Source: Clostridia bacterium (GTDB lineage: Bacteria; Bacillota; Clostridia; Christensenellales; CAG-138). From it: 57,351 bases of DNA. Location: NCBI GenBank assembly GCA_030527115.1, contig JAUNBM010000009.1, forward strand, positions 1,496 to 58,846, given 5' to 3'. The notes beneath the pieces are model-generated. The model saw only the letters and a list, made by a program, of their open reading frames with translations, ran no database searches and had not been told where the DNA came from. The position numbers were made by a program, and so were the translations under genes. This document shows positions 1-9,183 of this stretch, in pieces (positions within the stretch are counted from its first letter, which is position 1; each line of letters opens with the position of its first letter).

Positions 1-116
1 GGGCGCAGCTTGATAATGAGAAAAAGGGGATCACCCCCGCGCGTGCGGGGAATAGCCCGATTATGACTTTAGACCGAGAGACGCCGAGGGATCACCCCCG
101 CGCGTGCGGGGAATAG
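1..116 (-). CRISPR. Type I-E CRISPR array, leader-proximal end (2 repeats seen)
   Basis: Two identical 29-base repeats lie at 27-55 and 88-116, separated by one 32-base spacer (56-87), the 61-base period usual for type I-E. Bases 1-26 are part of a second spacer, so the array continues past the window edge. Read on the minus strand, each repeat contains a CCCCGC stem, an ACGC loop and GCGGGG, then GTGATCCC, the expected 8-base crRNA 5' handle after Cas6e cleavage. The minus orientation agrees with the cas operon and with the leader promoter to the right. The total repeat number cannot be seen. Confidence 0.95.
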
Positions 117-343
117 ACTTGTTTTTTCCTTTATTTACTGGTATTCTATCACAGCTTTTTTCATTTTTCAATGAGTTTATAAATGCAATGCATCCAAATG
201 GAATGCGAAAGCCGATATCAACATCCTCTCAGTTCATTCTTCGTTATTCAGTTGTCAAGGAGCTTTTTTCTTCGCCTCAAAAACGCTCTTGCTTAGAGAC
301 GTCGATGGAAGTGCATACTAACTTAAACCATTTGTGCCACTTC
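117..343 (-). promoter_or_regulatory. CRISPR leader
   Basis: This AT-rich, non-coding 227-base stretch lies between the cas2 stop and the first repeat. A 7-base inverted repeat (GGAAGTG at 307-313, CACTTCC at 338-344) sits just after cas2 without a clear U-run, so it may be a weak terminator or an integration-related structure. No convincing gene is present. Confidence 0.8.
143..171 (-). promoter_or_regulatory. pre-crRNA promoter in the leader
   Basis: On the minus strand TTGAAA (166-171) is followed after 17 bases by TAGAAT (143-148), and the base triplet before the -10 is TGA, an extended -10. Transcription would start near 136, about 20 bases before the first repeat. This gives the array its own sigma-A-type promoter, separate from the cas operon. 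Confidence 0.75.
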
Positions 344-730
344 CTATCCTCTCCCTCCGTATCGCTTGGCCGCAAGCATCTTGGACGCTTTGCTATACCC
401 ATGCTTGGGCGCGCCGGCATTTAGCTCCTGCTGTTCACGTTTTGACTGAAGACGCTTTTCGCTTGGCCGAAGCATGAGTTTAAGACCATCGAAATCTATT
501 GGTTCCCATGACGAGTTGTGGACTCGGAAGTCCATGCGCTGTTCGTTCTTTGCACTGAACACCATAACAACTCGTCCCGATTTTACATTTGCAGTTATTC
601 GTCTCCACAGCTCATCCCGCACTCGGGAGCTTATGTTTCCCACATACACGCCGGTGCTAATCTCAAGAAGCCACCGCGTCAAATCTCCTCTAAGCGCCTG
701 TGGGCAATTCGTTAGGCTAAGCACAATCAT
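344..730 (-). CDS. cas2: CRISPR-associated endoribonuclease-fold protein Cas2 (type I-E)
   Basis: Cas2 bridges two Cas1 dimers in the spacer-integration complex. The N-terminal part (residues 1 to about 90) matches Cas2e: an opening MIVLSLTNCP strand, then GVYVGNISSRVRDELW. The protein has 128 residues, whereas E. coli Cas2e has about 94; the last 35 or so are a basic, low-complexity tail rich in Lys, Arg and Gln. Its ATG overlaps the cas1 stop by four bases (ATGA), so translation is coupled. It is the last gene of the operon, next to the leader. The fold is secure; the role of the tail is unknown. Confidence 0.93.
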   Translation of the reverse strand: MIVLSLTNCPQALRGDLTRWLLEISTGVYVGNISSRVRDELWRRITANVKSGRVVMVFSAKNEQRMDFRVHNSSWEPIDFDGLKLMLRPSEKRLQSKREQQELNAGAPKHGYSKASKMLAAKRYGGRG

Positions 731-1731
731 TCTAACTTCTCCTCAGCTATCATCCGCCCATATCCTGTTTCATTTTCATCATCCGGTTCGTCCATGTCCT
801 TGCCATAGGCTACTGCATTTTTGACCCAGCCGTTCTTATCGTCCCAAAGCCTAAGCGTTTGCGCCTCAATCGTTACCGTCTCCTCCGCATCATCCTGCAA
901 AAGCTTTTGGATATCCCGCACCATGCGCTCAAGAATATGTCCATCGGCGAGCGCGTCTCGCACGGCTCGTCGGGTTTCTCCGCCAATATCCGCAGGCTCC
1001 ATGGCAGCTATTCTGAAGGCTATCGGAATGGTAAGCTCCGCCTTATAAAGATCAGCTATATCATAGACGAAGGATCTCGCGTGTCCGTCATGAATGAATC
1101 CGAGCCCGGGAGAACAGCCCAGGGCAACGATGACGCTATGCGCAATCCCATATAAGCAGGCGTGCGCGGCGGACAAGGCCTTATTTACGACGTTGGAAGC
1201 ATCAAAATTATCAGGGTCATATTCCCTTCCTCCCCATCGTACACCGTATTCCTTCGAGCAGCGACGGTATATTCCTCTCACCCGCGCGCCTTCCCTTCCG
1301 CGAAGCTGCTGCATCGTTAGTTGCGAGACATTCTCGTTAGGGAAGCGAAGCTGATACATCATCCTCGCCACGCTAATGCGTGAGCGCGTATTGGAGACCA
1401 GCTCCGCCTGCCGCTTGAGTAAGCCGGAGGATTCGGAGAGAGTACGGCCGTGCGCATAATATCGAACGCCCTGTTCGCCTACCCAGACTATGGTTGCCCC
1501 CGACTCGCCGATAAGCTCGACCGCGCGGTGAGTGAGCCGGGTACCTGGCCCGAGCATCAATACCCCTAGCGCGGAGGCCGGAACATGAACGACCCCTCGC
1601 TCGTCGATAACGGTGATTGCGCCTTCATCTCGGTTGATTACGCAACGCTCCAGATACAGGAAGGAAAGCCTGTCCCTAATTGTAACTAGCGACTGCAACC
1701 GCGCTTTATCCATTCCGGGAAGTTCTGCCAT
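727..1731 (-). CDS. cas1: CRISPR-associated endonuclease Cas1 (type I-E)
   Basis: Cas1 is the integrase that inserts new spacers at the leader end of the array. The 334-residue protein carries the Cas1e landmarks: RDRLSFLYLE near the N terminus, RGREGARVR with the catalytic Glu, FIHDGH with the catalytic His, and YDIADLYK with metal-binding Asp residues. I choose the ATG at 1731 because AAAGGA lies a few bases upstream and the gene then follows cas6e by 11 bases. A TTG 14 codons earlier would overlap cas6e and has no such site. The C terminus is acidic. Confidence 0.95.
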   Translation of the reverse strand: MAELPGMDKARLQSLVTIRDRLSFLYLERCVINRDEGAITVIDERGVVHVPASALGVLMLGPGTRLTHRAVELIGESGATIVWVGEQGVRYYAHGRTLSESSGLLKRQAELVSNTRSRISVARMMYQLRFPNENVSQLTMQQLRGREGARVRGIYRRCSKEYGVRWGGREYDPDNFDASNVVNKALSAAHACLYGIAHSVIVALGCSPGLGFIHDGHARSFVYDIADLYKAELTIPIAFRIAAMEPADIGGETRRAVRDALADGHILERMVRDIQKLLQDDAEETVTIEAQTLRLWDDKNGWVKNAVAYGKDMDEPDDENETGYGRMIAEEKLE

Positions 1732-1742
1732 GAGCTTGTCCT

Positions 1743-2378
1743 TTAAGTCCGCATTATGGTCAGCAGTCCGCAACCGAAGCCCTTTTCCCGTCCGATGCCG
1801 CCCTCAAGTGCATTGCAGAACAGCTCACCATCAGTAACGCGAAGGCTTCCCTCAAAGGTTACGGTTCGGAAAACAACATATCTGCGATCATCAATCCGCT
1901 TTTTAAACCGCTCCCATTTAGTGTGAACCACGTCGAACTGATCGTATTCCAATGCGAACCCGAACCTCTCTGAGCATTTCATCAGCCATCGCTTTTGCTG
2001 TTCGACGGTTACATGAGCGCGAATCCTTCCTCTGGTTTTCCCCGGAGCTTTTTCGCTTTGAACCGGGTTAGCGCGAATCCGGAACCGCCATGTCTGCCCC
2101 GCTTCAATTCTATTCAGCAGGCCCGTATAGTCCTTAGTTTCCCCAACGTCGTTTTCAAAACCGAGTTGACTTGCTATCGGAGAAAGATCAGGAATAGTTT
2201 CGCTTAACAGCAACAGCCGGTAGGTTTCTCCGAATCTATCTATGCGCCACAACCGTCGCGCTCGTTCCTCCTCCTGACAAAAGCACCGCTCAACAAGTCC
2301 ATGAACTATCCCGGGATTATTGAGTGCATCGAGCGTTTTGCGCCGCTTTTCGTCAAGTCTTATGCTGGAAAGATACAT
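1743..2378 (-). CDS. cas6e: crRNA-processing endoribonuclease Cas6e (CasE/Cse3)
   Basis: Cas6e cuts the pre-crRNA at the base of each repeat hairpin and stays bound in Cascade. The protein has 211 residues and starts MYLSSIRLD, typical of the family. His26 lies where the catalytic His of Thermus Cse3 lies. The glycine-rich C-terminal loop GIGREKGFGCGLL is present. The start at 2378 is fixed by GGAGGT five bases upstream; a longer reading would run back into cas5. It sits between cas5 and cas1 in the usual order, and the repeat stem at 27-55 and 88-116 is its expected substrate. Confidence 0.94.
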   Translation of the reverse strand: MYLSSIRLDEKRRKTLDALNNPGIVHGLVERCFCQEEERARRLWRIDRFGETYRLLLLSETIPDLSPIASQLGFENDVGETKDYTGLLNRIEAGQTWRFRIRANPVQSEKAPGKTRGRIRAHVTVEQQKRWLMKCSERFGFALEYDQFDVVHTKWERFKKRIDDRRYVVFRTVTFEGSLRVTDGELFCNALEGGIGREKGFGCGLLTIMRT

Positions 2379-2379
2379 A

Positions 2380-3066
2380 CTACACCTCCAATTCCGCCAT
2401 GGGGTCGTGTTCAGTTTGTGCTTCATGCAACGCTTCCAAGTCTTGCGCCTTTATTGCGGCATTCTCAACGGTGTACTCCACGACTCTCCGGAAGCCAAAC
2501 TGTCGATGCTCTTGATTGAACGATAGCGGAACGTCCCTCACAAAGTAGCCGGAATAGTTGTCCTGAGCTTCGACGACAATCCGAAGCCTCGATTCCTTCG
2601 AGCCGTTGTCAAGGCAGGGCTCCAGCCTCAGCGCGTCCTCTAATCCGGCGTCACGAATTCCAAGAGAGAGCCTTCCCACCGGCGGGCATGAGCGCCTGCC
2701 GAGGTATAACGGAAAGGCCGGCGATGCAAGCGCCGCATCGACAGTCCTCAGTAGTTCGCAATCCCCCTCAAGCCCCGCAAGAAAGAGCGCGTCGGCAAGG
2801 TAATAGCGATTGGTCACACAGGGGGGGTTCGCAATCTGTGCGATATGATAATCGCGAAGCAGAGTTCCCGCCTTGTCGATGCGAGCGCCAAAGCGCAGGG
2901 ATGCCAGATCAGCTATAGATTCGTCTCTCCTTCTTCCCAGCGCGCTTGCAACAAGCCCGATAACCCCGCTCTTTGTGGGAATCCGTTCAGTACGGCGCGT
3001 ATTGAATTTGCACTCCCCGCCCCACGATTGCAATGGAGCGGCAAGCCTTAAAAGCAAAGTACTCAT
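2380..3066 (-). CDS. cas5e: Cascade subunit Cas5e (CasD)
   Basis: Cas5e caps the 5' handle of the crRNA in Cascade. The 228-residue protein opens with LLLRLAAPLQSWG and then RRTERIPTKSGVIGLVASALG, the diagnostic N-terminal signature of the CasD family. Its ATG overlaps the cas7 stop (ATGA) and has GGAGAAG upstream. The length is normal. It is followed directly by cas6e, whose ribosome site lies inside the last codons of this gene. Confidence 0.95.
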   Translation of the reverse strand: MSTLLLRLAAPLQSWGGECKFNTRRTERIPTKSGVIGLVASALGRRRDESIADLASLRFGARIDKAGTLLRDYHIAQIANPPCVTNRYYLADALFLAGLEGDCELLRTVDAALASPAFPLYLGRRSCPPVGRLSLGIRDAGLEDALRLEPCLDNGSKESRLRIVVEAQDNYSGYFVRDVPLSFNQEHRQFGFRRVVEYTVENAAIKAQDLEALHEAQTEHDPMAELEV

Positions 3067-4151
3067 TTTGCTTCTCCGGATGCGAAGCGATTGTCGATCT
3101 CGGTCTCCAGCTTGTCCAGCATGGAATCAAAGGGCTGAGGTTCGGCAATCCTTGAAAGCGCTTTACCCGTGACCAAAACCAAGTCCGGCTGGGCCGCAAA
3201 ATCGTCCCAAACATCCTTAGCATATTCCACGAGCTTTAAAGCGGATTCCTCGGAATAGCCGTTGTCTCTGGATGTTATGGGCTTTTCAAAAGCCCCGACT
3301 AAGTTTATTGGCTGATCGCTTCTAAGGCAAAGCATTACCGCAAAAGGAAGGGTTTGGTTGGCAAAAGTATTCTGCTTGCCGGTCGGCATAGACCGGACAA
3401 AGGCCCTCACAAAGCTCCCAACCATATGCGCAGTTTCATCGCCGAGATGCTTGTTCAGCTCATGGACGGCAACGGTCGCATAACGATACAGCGTAGAGGA
3501 ATTGTATTCCACCGTGTCCAGGTGAGCCGCGCCCGCGTTGTCCTCAGGAGCGCAGTCGTCCACGGCAGTGAAGTAGTCATATTCGTTGCTGACCTTGTGC
3601 GTTGAGAGCGCGTGAGCGACCTGTGCGCAGGCGTCGGTGTTAAGCGAGGGATTGCTTGCAACCATGCGCCCGAACAGCGCGATATCCACCCCGGGTTGCT
3701 TCCGGAGCGCTTCCGCAGTTCTTTGCTTCAACTCCTTTGCGGAAGCCTCCTTTGCGTTCTCAATGGCCAGTTCGGCAAGAGCGCTTATCTGAGCGGCGCT
3801 TATAAAGAAGAGTGCGTCAGTGCTAGCTTTGGCTTTCTTGCCCTTCAATTCGACGGCGTTCAGCACATTTTCAGCCTTTTTCTCCGCCTGTTCCTCGGAT
3901 AGGGATGAATCCAGCTCCATAATCGCCTGAGACAGCAACTTGACTATCTTTTTTGTGCGAAAGCCCAGCTTTTCCCTGGGGAACGACTCCATAAACGACA
4001 GGCGCACTGCACGCTTCCAGCATTGAGATGAAACGCGGGCTCGGGTAACTCCGCCGAATACTGCCGTCTTGGGGCTTCCGGTATCGTCCCTATTAATACA
4101 GGATGGAGGAACATTTTGGAGTACATGGATATCAATAAATAATTTGTTCAT
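3063..4151 (-). CDS. cas7e: Cascade backbone subunit Cas7e (CasC/Cse4)
   Basis: Cas7e forms the helical backbone along the crRNA. The N terminus FIDIHVLQNVPPSCINRDD, then AVFGGVTRARVSSQCWKRA, is the family signature. I start the gene at the ATG at 4151, preceded by AAAGGA, giving 362 residues; an in-frame ATG nine codons upstream overlaps the casB stop and would add a Lys-rich extension that relatives lack. The order casB-cas7-cas5 is canonical. Confidence 0.94.
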   Translation of the reverse strand: MNKLFIDIHVLQNVPPSCINRDDTGSPKTAVFGGVTRARVSSQCWKRAVRLSFMESFPREKLGFRTKKIVKLLSQAIMELDSSLSEEQAEKKAENVLNAVELKGKKAKASTDALFFISAAQISALAELAIENAKEASAKELKQRTAEALRKQPGVDIALFGRMVASNPSLNTDACAQVAHALSTHKVSNEYDYFTAVDDCAPEDNAGAAHLDTVEYNSSTLYRYATVAVHELNKHLGDETAHMVGSFVRAFVRSMPTGKQNTFANQTLPFAVMLCLRSDQPINLVGAFEKPITSRDNGYSEESALKLVEYAKDVWDDFAAQPDLVLVTGKALSRIAEPQPFDSMLDKLETEIDNRFASGEAK

Positions 4152-4174
4152 TTTTTTCTTTCCTTTCTTTTCTA

Positions 4175-4765
4175 TCAATCGTTTTGTCCTTCTTTTTGCT
4201 CATCCCCGACATAGCGGTAAAAATCTTGAGCCCAACGCAGACGAACCGTGTCTCTGGGGCTTTCAAACTGAAAAAGAAACAGATCCGCCGAAAGCTGAGC
4301 GTAATCCAAGGGGATATCCTTGCTTTTGAAAAGCTGAACCAGTCCCCTTAAATGGTGGGAAAGCTCCTGCGGAGAGTCCGCCGTAACCACCTTATCGAAG
4401 CGGCGTTTAACTCGCTTCTCATCGTCTCCTTCGACCAGTTTTCTCACCGCCCTGCCCAGGGAGATATCCTTACAGTTCATCGGACTTCGCTTTAAGTCCT
4501 TCCCCTGCTGGTGCAGAGCAAACATCGTGAGCGCGATATAAACCGCCCACTCACCCCTTGTTGGAACGCCGTTCTGGCTGTACAATTCCGCCGGCATCCC
4601 CTCAAGCGTCAGTCCCCAGAGTTCCGGAATACTGCCCGGTTCCCTTCCTATGCCTCGTCGAAGGTTGGCAAGCGCCGCCCGCGTAGCCGACTCGCTACCG
4701 GAATTGAGCAGCTCAGCTATACGTCCTCCAACGAAGTTGCGAACCATACGCAACTCATCCGCCAT
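4175..4765 (-). CDS. casB: Cascade small subunit Cse2 (CasB)
   Basis: Cse2 is the dimeric small subunit of type I-E Cascade that stabilises the non-target strand. The 196-residue protein is helical and contains RAALANLRRGIGREPGSIPELW, split here by position: RRGIGREPG lies near residue 38, and the WAVYIALTMFALHQQG helix in the middle is typical. It starts with AAGGAGGAAAGAAG before the ATG and overlaps the end of casA by 11 bases. Assigned from these motifs and from its place between casA and cas7. Confidence 0.9.
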   Translation of the reverse strand: MADELRMVRNFVGGRIAELLNSGSESATRAALANLRRGIGREPGSIPELWGLTLEGMPAELYSQNGVPTRGEWAVYIALTMFALHQQGKDLKRSPMNCKDISLGRAVRKLVEGDDEKRVKRRFDKVVTADSPQELSHHLRGLVQLFKSKDIPLDYAQLSADLFLFQFESPRDTVRLRWAQDFYRYVGDEQKEGQND

Positions 4766-6380
4766 TCTTCTTTCCTCCTTGTTTTAATGTGTCTCTTGTG
4801 GCTGTTCGATATAAGAATCTGTTGTACGCCTCGGGCGCACAGTATCTAACCTGCTTTTTGTTCTCGATTAGCGTTTTCCCAATAAGAGCTGGCGTTCCGG
4901 CGTTCGCAAACAGCTCCCTTCCCATGGCTCGAACTATGCTCTTGGCTCTGTCCCACCACTCCTTTGCGGCTTCGTTTTGCGACCCGCTCGAAATATTTAG
5001 CTGTTCCAGCCAGGCTCTAAAGGGGAGATCCAGATTGAAGTAAGCGTCATTCCGTGCAGAATTGTAATCTGCGCGCCCGGAATCATCGCCTGCGGCCTTT
5101 GCTACGCATTGGGCAAGATAGGCGAGCTGATTTACGAGAAGCTCGGTATCTTCAAGGACGTCCAACACCATCGAGATCCAGCTTTCGCCTTCCTCCGTGA
5201 ACAGCGCTGTACTCAAGGTCAGCGAGTCGTAAGCCACGTCGTCGATGAAGAAGTCCTTATCCGCATATTTGGCTGTAATCGTCCGGAGGCGAACGCTGGA
5301 TCTTGAAATCACATTTTCACTGAACAGCCTTGCGAGCCAGTCCACAACCCCCGGCCTTTTGCCGCCCTCCTTCTGCGCTATCAGAGAGGAGAAATCCCTC
5401 CACATCTGCCGCGACGGATCATGCCGCCTTGGCAGGTATTGGGGAGGATCGTTCGGTCGTTTGGCGGCGTTATTCCAGCGCGTCATCTGTTCTGCCAGAG
5501 CATTCTCTTTTTCAAAAAAGTCTCCGCCTATCAAGCGGTACCCCACAACGCGGTCGTTCTCATGCTTTAGGGCAATCCTTCGGGAAGCCATCGTATACAG
5601 TTCGGACAGGTTATCGGGCATTGCAATCAAAACGCGCTCTTTTTTGCTGACTTTTTCCCTTTCCCAAATCGGACGTTCTTCCCCCCAAAGCTCCTCTCCG
5701 TCGCTTTTTACAAGGATGAGGTTTAGCATCAGAGTCTCAAACAGATTGTTTCCTTCCGCTATCACCACGCCGAGCTTACCGAGCCAGCCCGCGCCGGGGC
5801 TTGGCATATTTGCTTTGCGCACCGTAGCCTTACTGGAGGTGTCGTCGAAGCCGTTTAGATAGAAAAGCCATCGCGCGGCTTCATCATACTCAAGCGCCTG
5901 TTTGGCTTTTCCTGCTCGCTGAGGGAACAGCCGAATCTTGTTGCCGCTTTCAGCCAGTTCGCCGTTTAGCTTTGCCGCGCCATACTCGGTTCCGGCGTCA
6001 AGCCCGGATACCTGCATAAAGGGATATTCGGGATCGACGAACCAGAAACGATCATAATAGCGCCTCAGATAGCGCTCAATCGTCTCCACAGGAAAGCATC
6101 CACGCTCCCAAACCTCCTGCCAGCGATCCAGCGCCTCATCAGCGCTCTCAAGCGGAGCGGCCGTGCCGTCGGTTAAAGAGTATCTCGAAAACACGCTGTG
6201 CAGAATCGCCTCGAGCAACCTTAGAATTGCCACGTCCTGCGTTGGCAACTCGCCCGAGAGCCTTACAACGGTCGGGGCGCGGGAAAACACCCCGATGATG
6301 GACGTTTTGTCTACCCCTCCGTCGGGTCGCAAAACCCTGATCCAGGGTTCGTCCAATAGATTAAACTTACGTTCCTTCAT
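4755..6380 (-). CDS. casA: Cascade large subunit Cse1 (CasA/Cas8e)
   Basis: CasA recognises the PAM and recruits Cas3. The 541-residue protein opens with FNLLDEPWIRVLRPDG, the standard CasA start, followed by LPTQDVAILRLLEAILHSVF. The length is close to the 500-residue norm. The gene begins inside the last codons of cas3 with AAAGGAGG upstream, so the two are coupled. No disrupted motif was noticed. Confidence 0.93.
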   Translation of the reverse strand: MKERKFNLLDEPWIRVLRPDGGVDKTSIIGVFSRAPTVVRLSGELPTQDVAILRLLEAILHSVFSRYSLTDGTAAPLESADEALDRWQEVWERGCFPVETIERYLRRYYDRFWFVDPEYPFMQVSGLDAGTEYGAAKLNGELAESGNKIRLFPQRAGKAKQALEYDEAARWLFYLNGFDDTSSKATVRKANMPSPGAGWLGKLGVVIAEGNNLFETLMLNLILVKSDGEELWGEERPIWEREKVSKKERVLIAMPDNLSELYTMASRRIALKHENDRVVGYRLIGGDFFEKENALAEQMTRWNNAAKRPNDPPQYLPRRHDPSRQMWRDFSSLIAQKEGGKRPGVVDWLARLFSENVISRSSVRLRTITAKYADKDFFIDDVAYDSLTLSTALFTEEGESWISMVLDVLEDTELLVNQLAYLAQCVAKAAGDDSGRADYNSARNDAYFNLDLPFRAWLEQLNISSGSQNEAAKEWWDRAKSIVRAMGRELFANAGTPALIGKTLIENKKQVRYCAPEAYNRFLYRTATRDTLKQGGKKNGG

Positions 6381-9117
6381 TCAGTTCCTCCTTTATGTAT
6401 TTCAATCCTTCAAATCCATCATACCACAAGCAATGTCCCATAATACGGACTTTGCCGTCGATTCCGAAAGGAAGTATTAAACTTTCTTTCAACCATGGTG
6501 AATTCAGCCAGCTTTTGAAGTGGGACAGGGTTAGTGTTTCAAGTTCATAGATCAACTCGGCAAGCTTGTCCCGTCCGCGTTCATAGGCGAGCGCGTTCGG
6601 CAGGCGAAGGCATTCGCGGGCGATAAGCATAGCCGTCTTCCCATCAGGCGTCGACAGCGGCAGAGCTTCGCCGCCGGATAACGGATAAAAGCAACCGTCC
6701 CCTCCCTGCCGAACCGCTATAACCTCCACGCTCCCCTTGGAATCGCGAACCGCCGCCTCGCCTGCAGCTTCGGAAACCGGGATTTCCACGTTGAGCCAGT
6801 CCACCAGATTGGAACGCCTGCTCGTAGAAGGTTTCTTTAGCATGAAGGTTTTTGCCTTTTGGCTCTGCATAGTCAGATGCGCATTCCACTCCTGTTCTGC
6901 CTCATCGTAATCGGCCGCATTCAAAGTGTCGGGCAATATGGCTCTATCACCCCCATATACCGCTTCAACCAGCGGGGATATGTCGTCCGGCAGGCAAATG
7001 TTTTGGGGAAGCAACAGCCGCGTGCGCATTAAAAGATATTCCCCGTATATATAGCTTGAGGCGGGATCCAGCTTCTCCTCCGCTCCCATAACAAAGCAAC
7101 GAGCTTCCGAAAGGCCGCTTGGCCGGATTCGCTCGTGCCTGTGCAACCGTCCGATTCTTTGAAGCAATAAGTCCATTGGACAGAGGTCGGTGAACATAAG
7201 GTCGAAGTCTATATCGAGCGACTGCTCCAGCACCTGAGTTCCAACAACTATCCTGAGCTGAGGGCGGGTCGATTTTTGCGGCTTTCCAAGCTCGCTTAAA
7301 AGCTCGTTTTCCCTGCGCAATCTATCGGTTGCAGTAAAGCGCGAATGCAACAATCGAACGGCATCTTCTCCAAAGCGTTCCCGAAGCATTACCGCCAGCG
7401 TTTGAGCGCGTTTGACAGAGTTGACTATAACCCCGGCACAGCCTCCGTCTTTTAGCAGGTTTGCCAGGGTGGGAATCAGCTCTCGATCTGCAAGTCGCTC
7501 GATATGCACAACTTTGGATTCGCTCCCTCTGTCAACTCCAACCCGCTGAACAGAATCCCCGTCCGTATAGGTCATTCGGGGGTAGGCCGAGGAGCAGACT
7601 TGATCTCGAATCCCATCCAATCCGGCATTCCGTCCCAGGTAGGCGGCTGTCAGGGCGCGCGCCTTGTCCGCAGGCAACGTTGCAGAGAGCAGTATAACCG
7701 GCACTCCGTAAGCTCCGAGCCAGCGCAACGCCTGCTCAAGGTACTCGCTCATGTATGCGTCATACGCATGGCACTCGTCAACGATTACAACCTTGTTTGC
7801 AAGCCCGAGGTGACGGAGCATGACATGCTTTTGCTTTAGGGCGGCTTGGAGCAATCTGTCAATGGTGCCAACTGCAAAATCCGCAAGCAAGGACTTCTTT
7901 TGTCCTTCAAACCAGGCGGCGACCGCCGGAACGCCCGCTTCGTTATCCTCCTCAAACACGCTCCTTGCTCCCTCGAGCCGGGTCAGCGCTCTATTGCGCT
8001 CATTGAACTGCGCTTTGGCGTGAACCAGGTTGACCGAATGCATCCCGCGTAATGTTTGGAGCCAGTCCAAAATCCTCGGAAAAATCCCGTCGGAGGTCGC
8101 TTGAGTCGGTAAGGCAAAATACACCCCGCTACGCCCGGCCTTGTTGCAGAAAACCTCGGCGACCGCCAGCGCCGCTTCAGTCTTGCCGATCCCCATGGAG
8201 CCCTCAATGATGAACAAGCCGGGCTTATCTATAAGAGCGGCTCTTTGCACCGCCGCAACCTGAAGCGGCCGGGGTTCAAAGCCGAAACGCTCCGAAAAGA
8301 AACCCGGCCTGCTCCACTCCTCGCCTGGGATTTGCGCTGTTTTTAAAAAGTCGATCCGTTCAAAGGCTTTCTGGGCTCGCACCCGTCCTATGCCGGTTTG
8401 AATATCTGCGTAAAAGTCGATATAGGGGAAATAAGCTTCGTTGCTGGCAATCCAATCAATCATTATCAGCAATCCGGTTAACAGAACCTGCGCCGGCATA
8501 TCAGGAATGGGAATATCCGATATTTGCTCAAAACCCGCAAGCTTTAAGGCAAAGTCTATCAGTTCCAACCAAACCTCTTCCCACTCGCTTTTGCCCTCCT
8601 TCTCAAGGTGGAAGTTGTCAGGGCGGCTTATAATTCCGTTATTCATCAAATCGTTGGCCGTTGGAGGCTTGCCGTGATGCGCTCCCGCCACAACCGCAAC
8701 GCCTCGTGGGAAACCATACTTCTCCAGAATGACCTGCGATGCAAAAGCGTGAGGTGTGGAAGTTGGCGATATAAATTCATTATAGCGCTTTATCGGAATG
8801 ACTGCGGCTATGCGCTCTTCCAGTTCACGGTCGATAATGCTCATTGAGTACATGGAGGTCTTCGCTTGAAACACCGGAGTCGCCTTTCCGATATCATGAG
8901 CTGCCGCGACAAACATCATGAGCTTTCTGACCGTTGCTTCATCGCAGTTAGCCCCTGTGGCAAGTTGAAGCTTAGCCCCTCTCGAAAGCCAGTTGTCCCA
9001 AATCAACCCCGCTAAAGCCGCCGAATCCTCCAGATGCGTTATCAGTGGAAGCCATAGCAAATCATCATCCTTTCCTTTTTTAGCCCATAAGAATCGCGTG
9101 CCAGCCGACAGTTTCAT
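6367..9117 (-). CDS. cas3: CRISPR-associated nuclease-helicase Cas3
   Basis: Cas3 degrades DNA marked by Cascade. The 916-residue protein joins an N-terminal HD nuclease domain (His28; His74 and Asp75 in AHDIGK; HAFAS; GAHHGKPP) to an SF2 helicase with Walker A GSMGIGKTE, the Walker B motif VDECHAYD, motif III LLSATLP and motif VI QRIGRLHRH. All catalytic motifs look intact. It is the first gene of the operon, with GGGGGAGG before the ATG and a promoter at 9184-9212. The next gene, casA, starts before it ends. Confidence 0.96.
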   Translation of the reverse strand: MKLSAGTRFLWAKKGKDDDLLWLPLITHLEDSAALAGLIWDNWLSRGAKLQLATGANCDEATVRKLMMFVAAAHDIGKATPVFQAKTSMYSMSIIDRELEERIAAVIPIKRYNEFISPTSTPHAFASQVILEKYGFPRGVAVVAGAHHGKPPTANDLMNNGIISRPDNFHLEKEGKSEWEEVWLELIDFALKLAGFEQISDIPIPDMPAQVLLTGLLIMIDWIASNEAYFPYIDFYADIQTGIGRVRAQKAFERIDFLKTAQIPGEEWSRPGFFSERFGFEPRPLQVAAVQRAALIDKPGLFIIEGSMGIGKTEAALAVAEVFCNKAGRSGVYFALPTQATSDGIFPRILDWLQTLRGMHSVNLVHAKAQFNERNRALTRLEGARSVFEEDNEAGVPAVAAWFEGQKKSLLADFAVGTIDRLLQAALKQKHVMLRHLGLANKVVIVDECHAYDAYMSEYLEQALRWLGAYGVPVILLSATLPADKARALTAAYLGRNAGLDGIRDQVCSSAYPRMTYTDGDSVQRVGVDRGSESKVVHIERLADRELIPTLANLLKDGGCAGVIVNSVKRAQTLAVMLRERFGEDAVRLLHSRFTATDRLRRENELLSELGKPQKSTRPQLRIVVGTQVLEQSLDIDFDLMFTDLCPMDLLLQRIGRLHRHERIRPSGLSEARCFVMGAEEKLDPASSYIYGEYLLMRTRLLLPQNICLPDDISPLVEAVYGGDRAILPDTLNAADYDEAEQEWNAHLTMQSQKAKTFMLKKPSTSRRSNLVDWLNVEIPVSEAAGEAAVRDSKGSVEVIAVRQGGDGCFYPLSGGEALPLSTPDGKTAMLIARECLRLPNALAYERGRDKLAELIYELETLTLSHFKSWLNSPWLKESLILPFGIDGKVRIMGHCLWYDGFEGLKYIKEELNEGT

Positions 9118-9183
9118 GCGCCCTCCCCCAAATCATCACGGACAAGAATTTGAATAAAACTAACAAATGCCCCATTAATTTGT

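Noticed and set aside
104..424. A 106-codon open frame on the plus strand across the CRISPR leader and the end of cas2
   Set aside because: It starts inside the CRISPR repeat, has no ribosome site and overlaps the certain cas2 gene on the other strand.
344..9117. The CRISPR-Cas locus as a novel or hybrid type
   Set aside because: All eight type I-E genes are present in canonical order with intact motifs and a 29/32-base array; only the Cas2 tail and the promoter palindrome are unusual.
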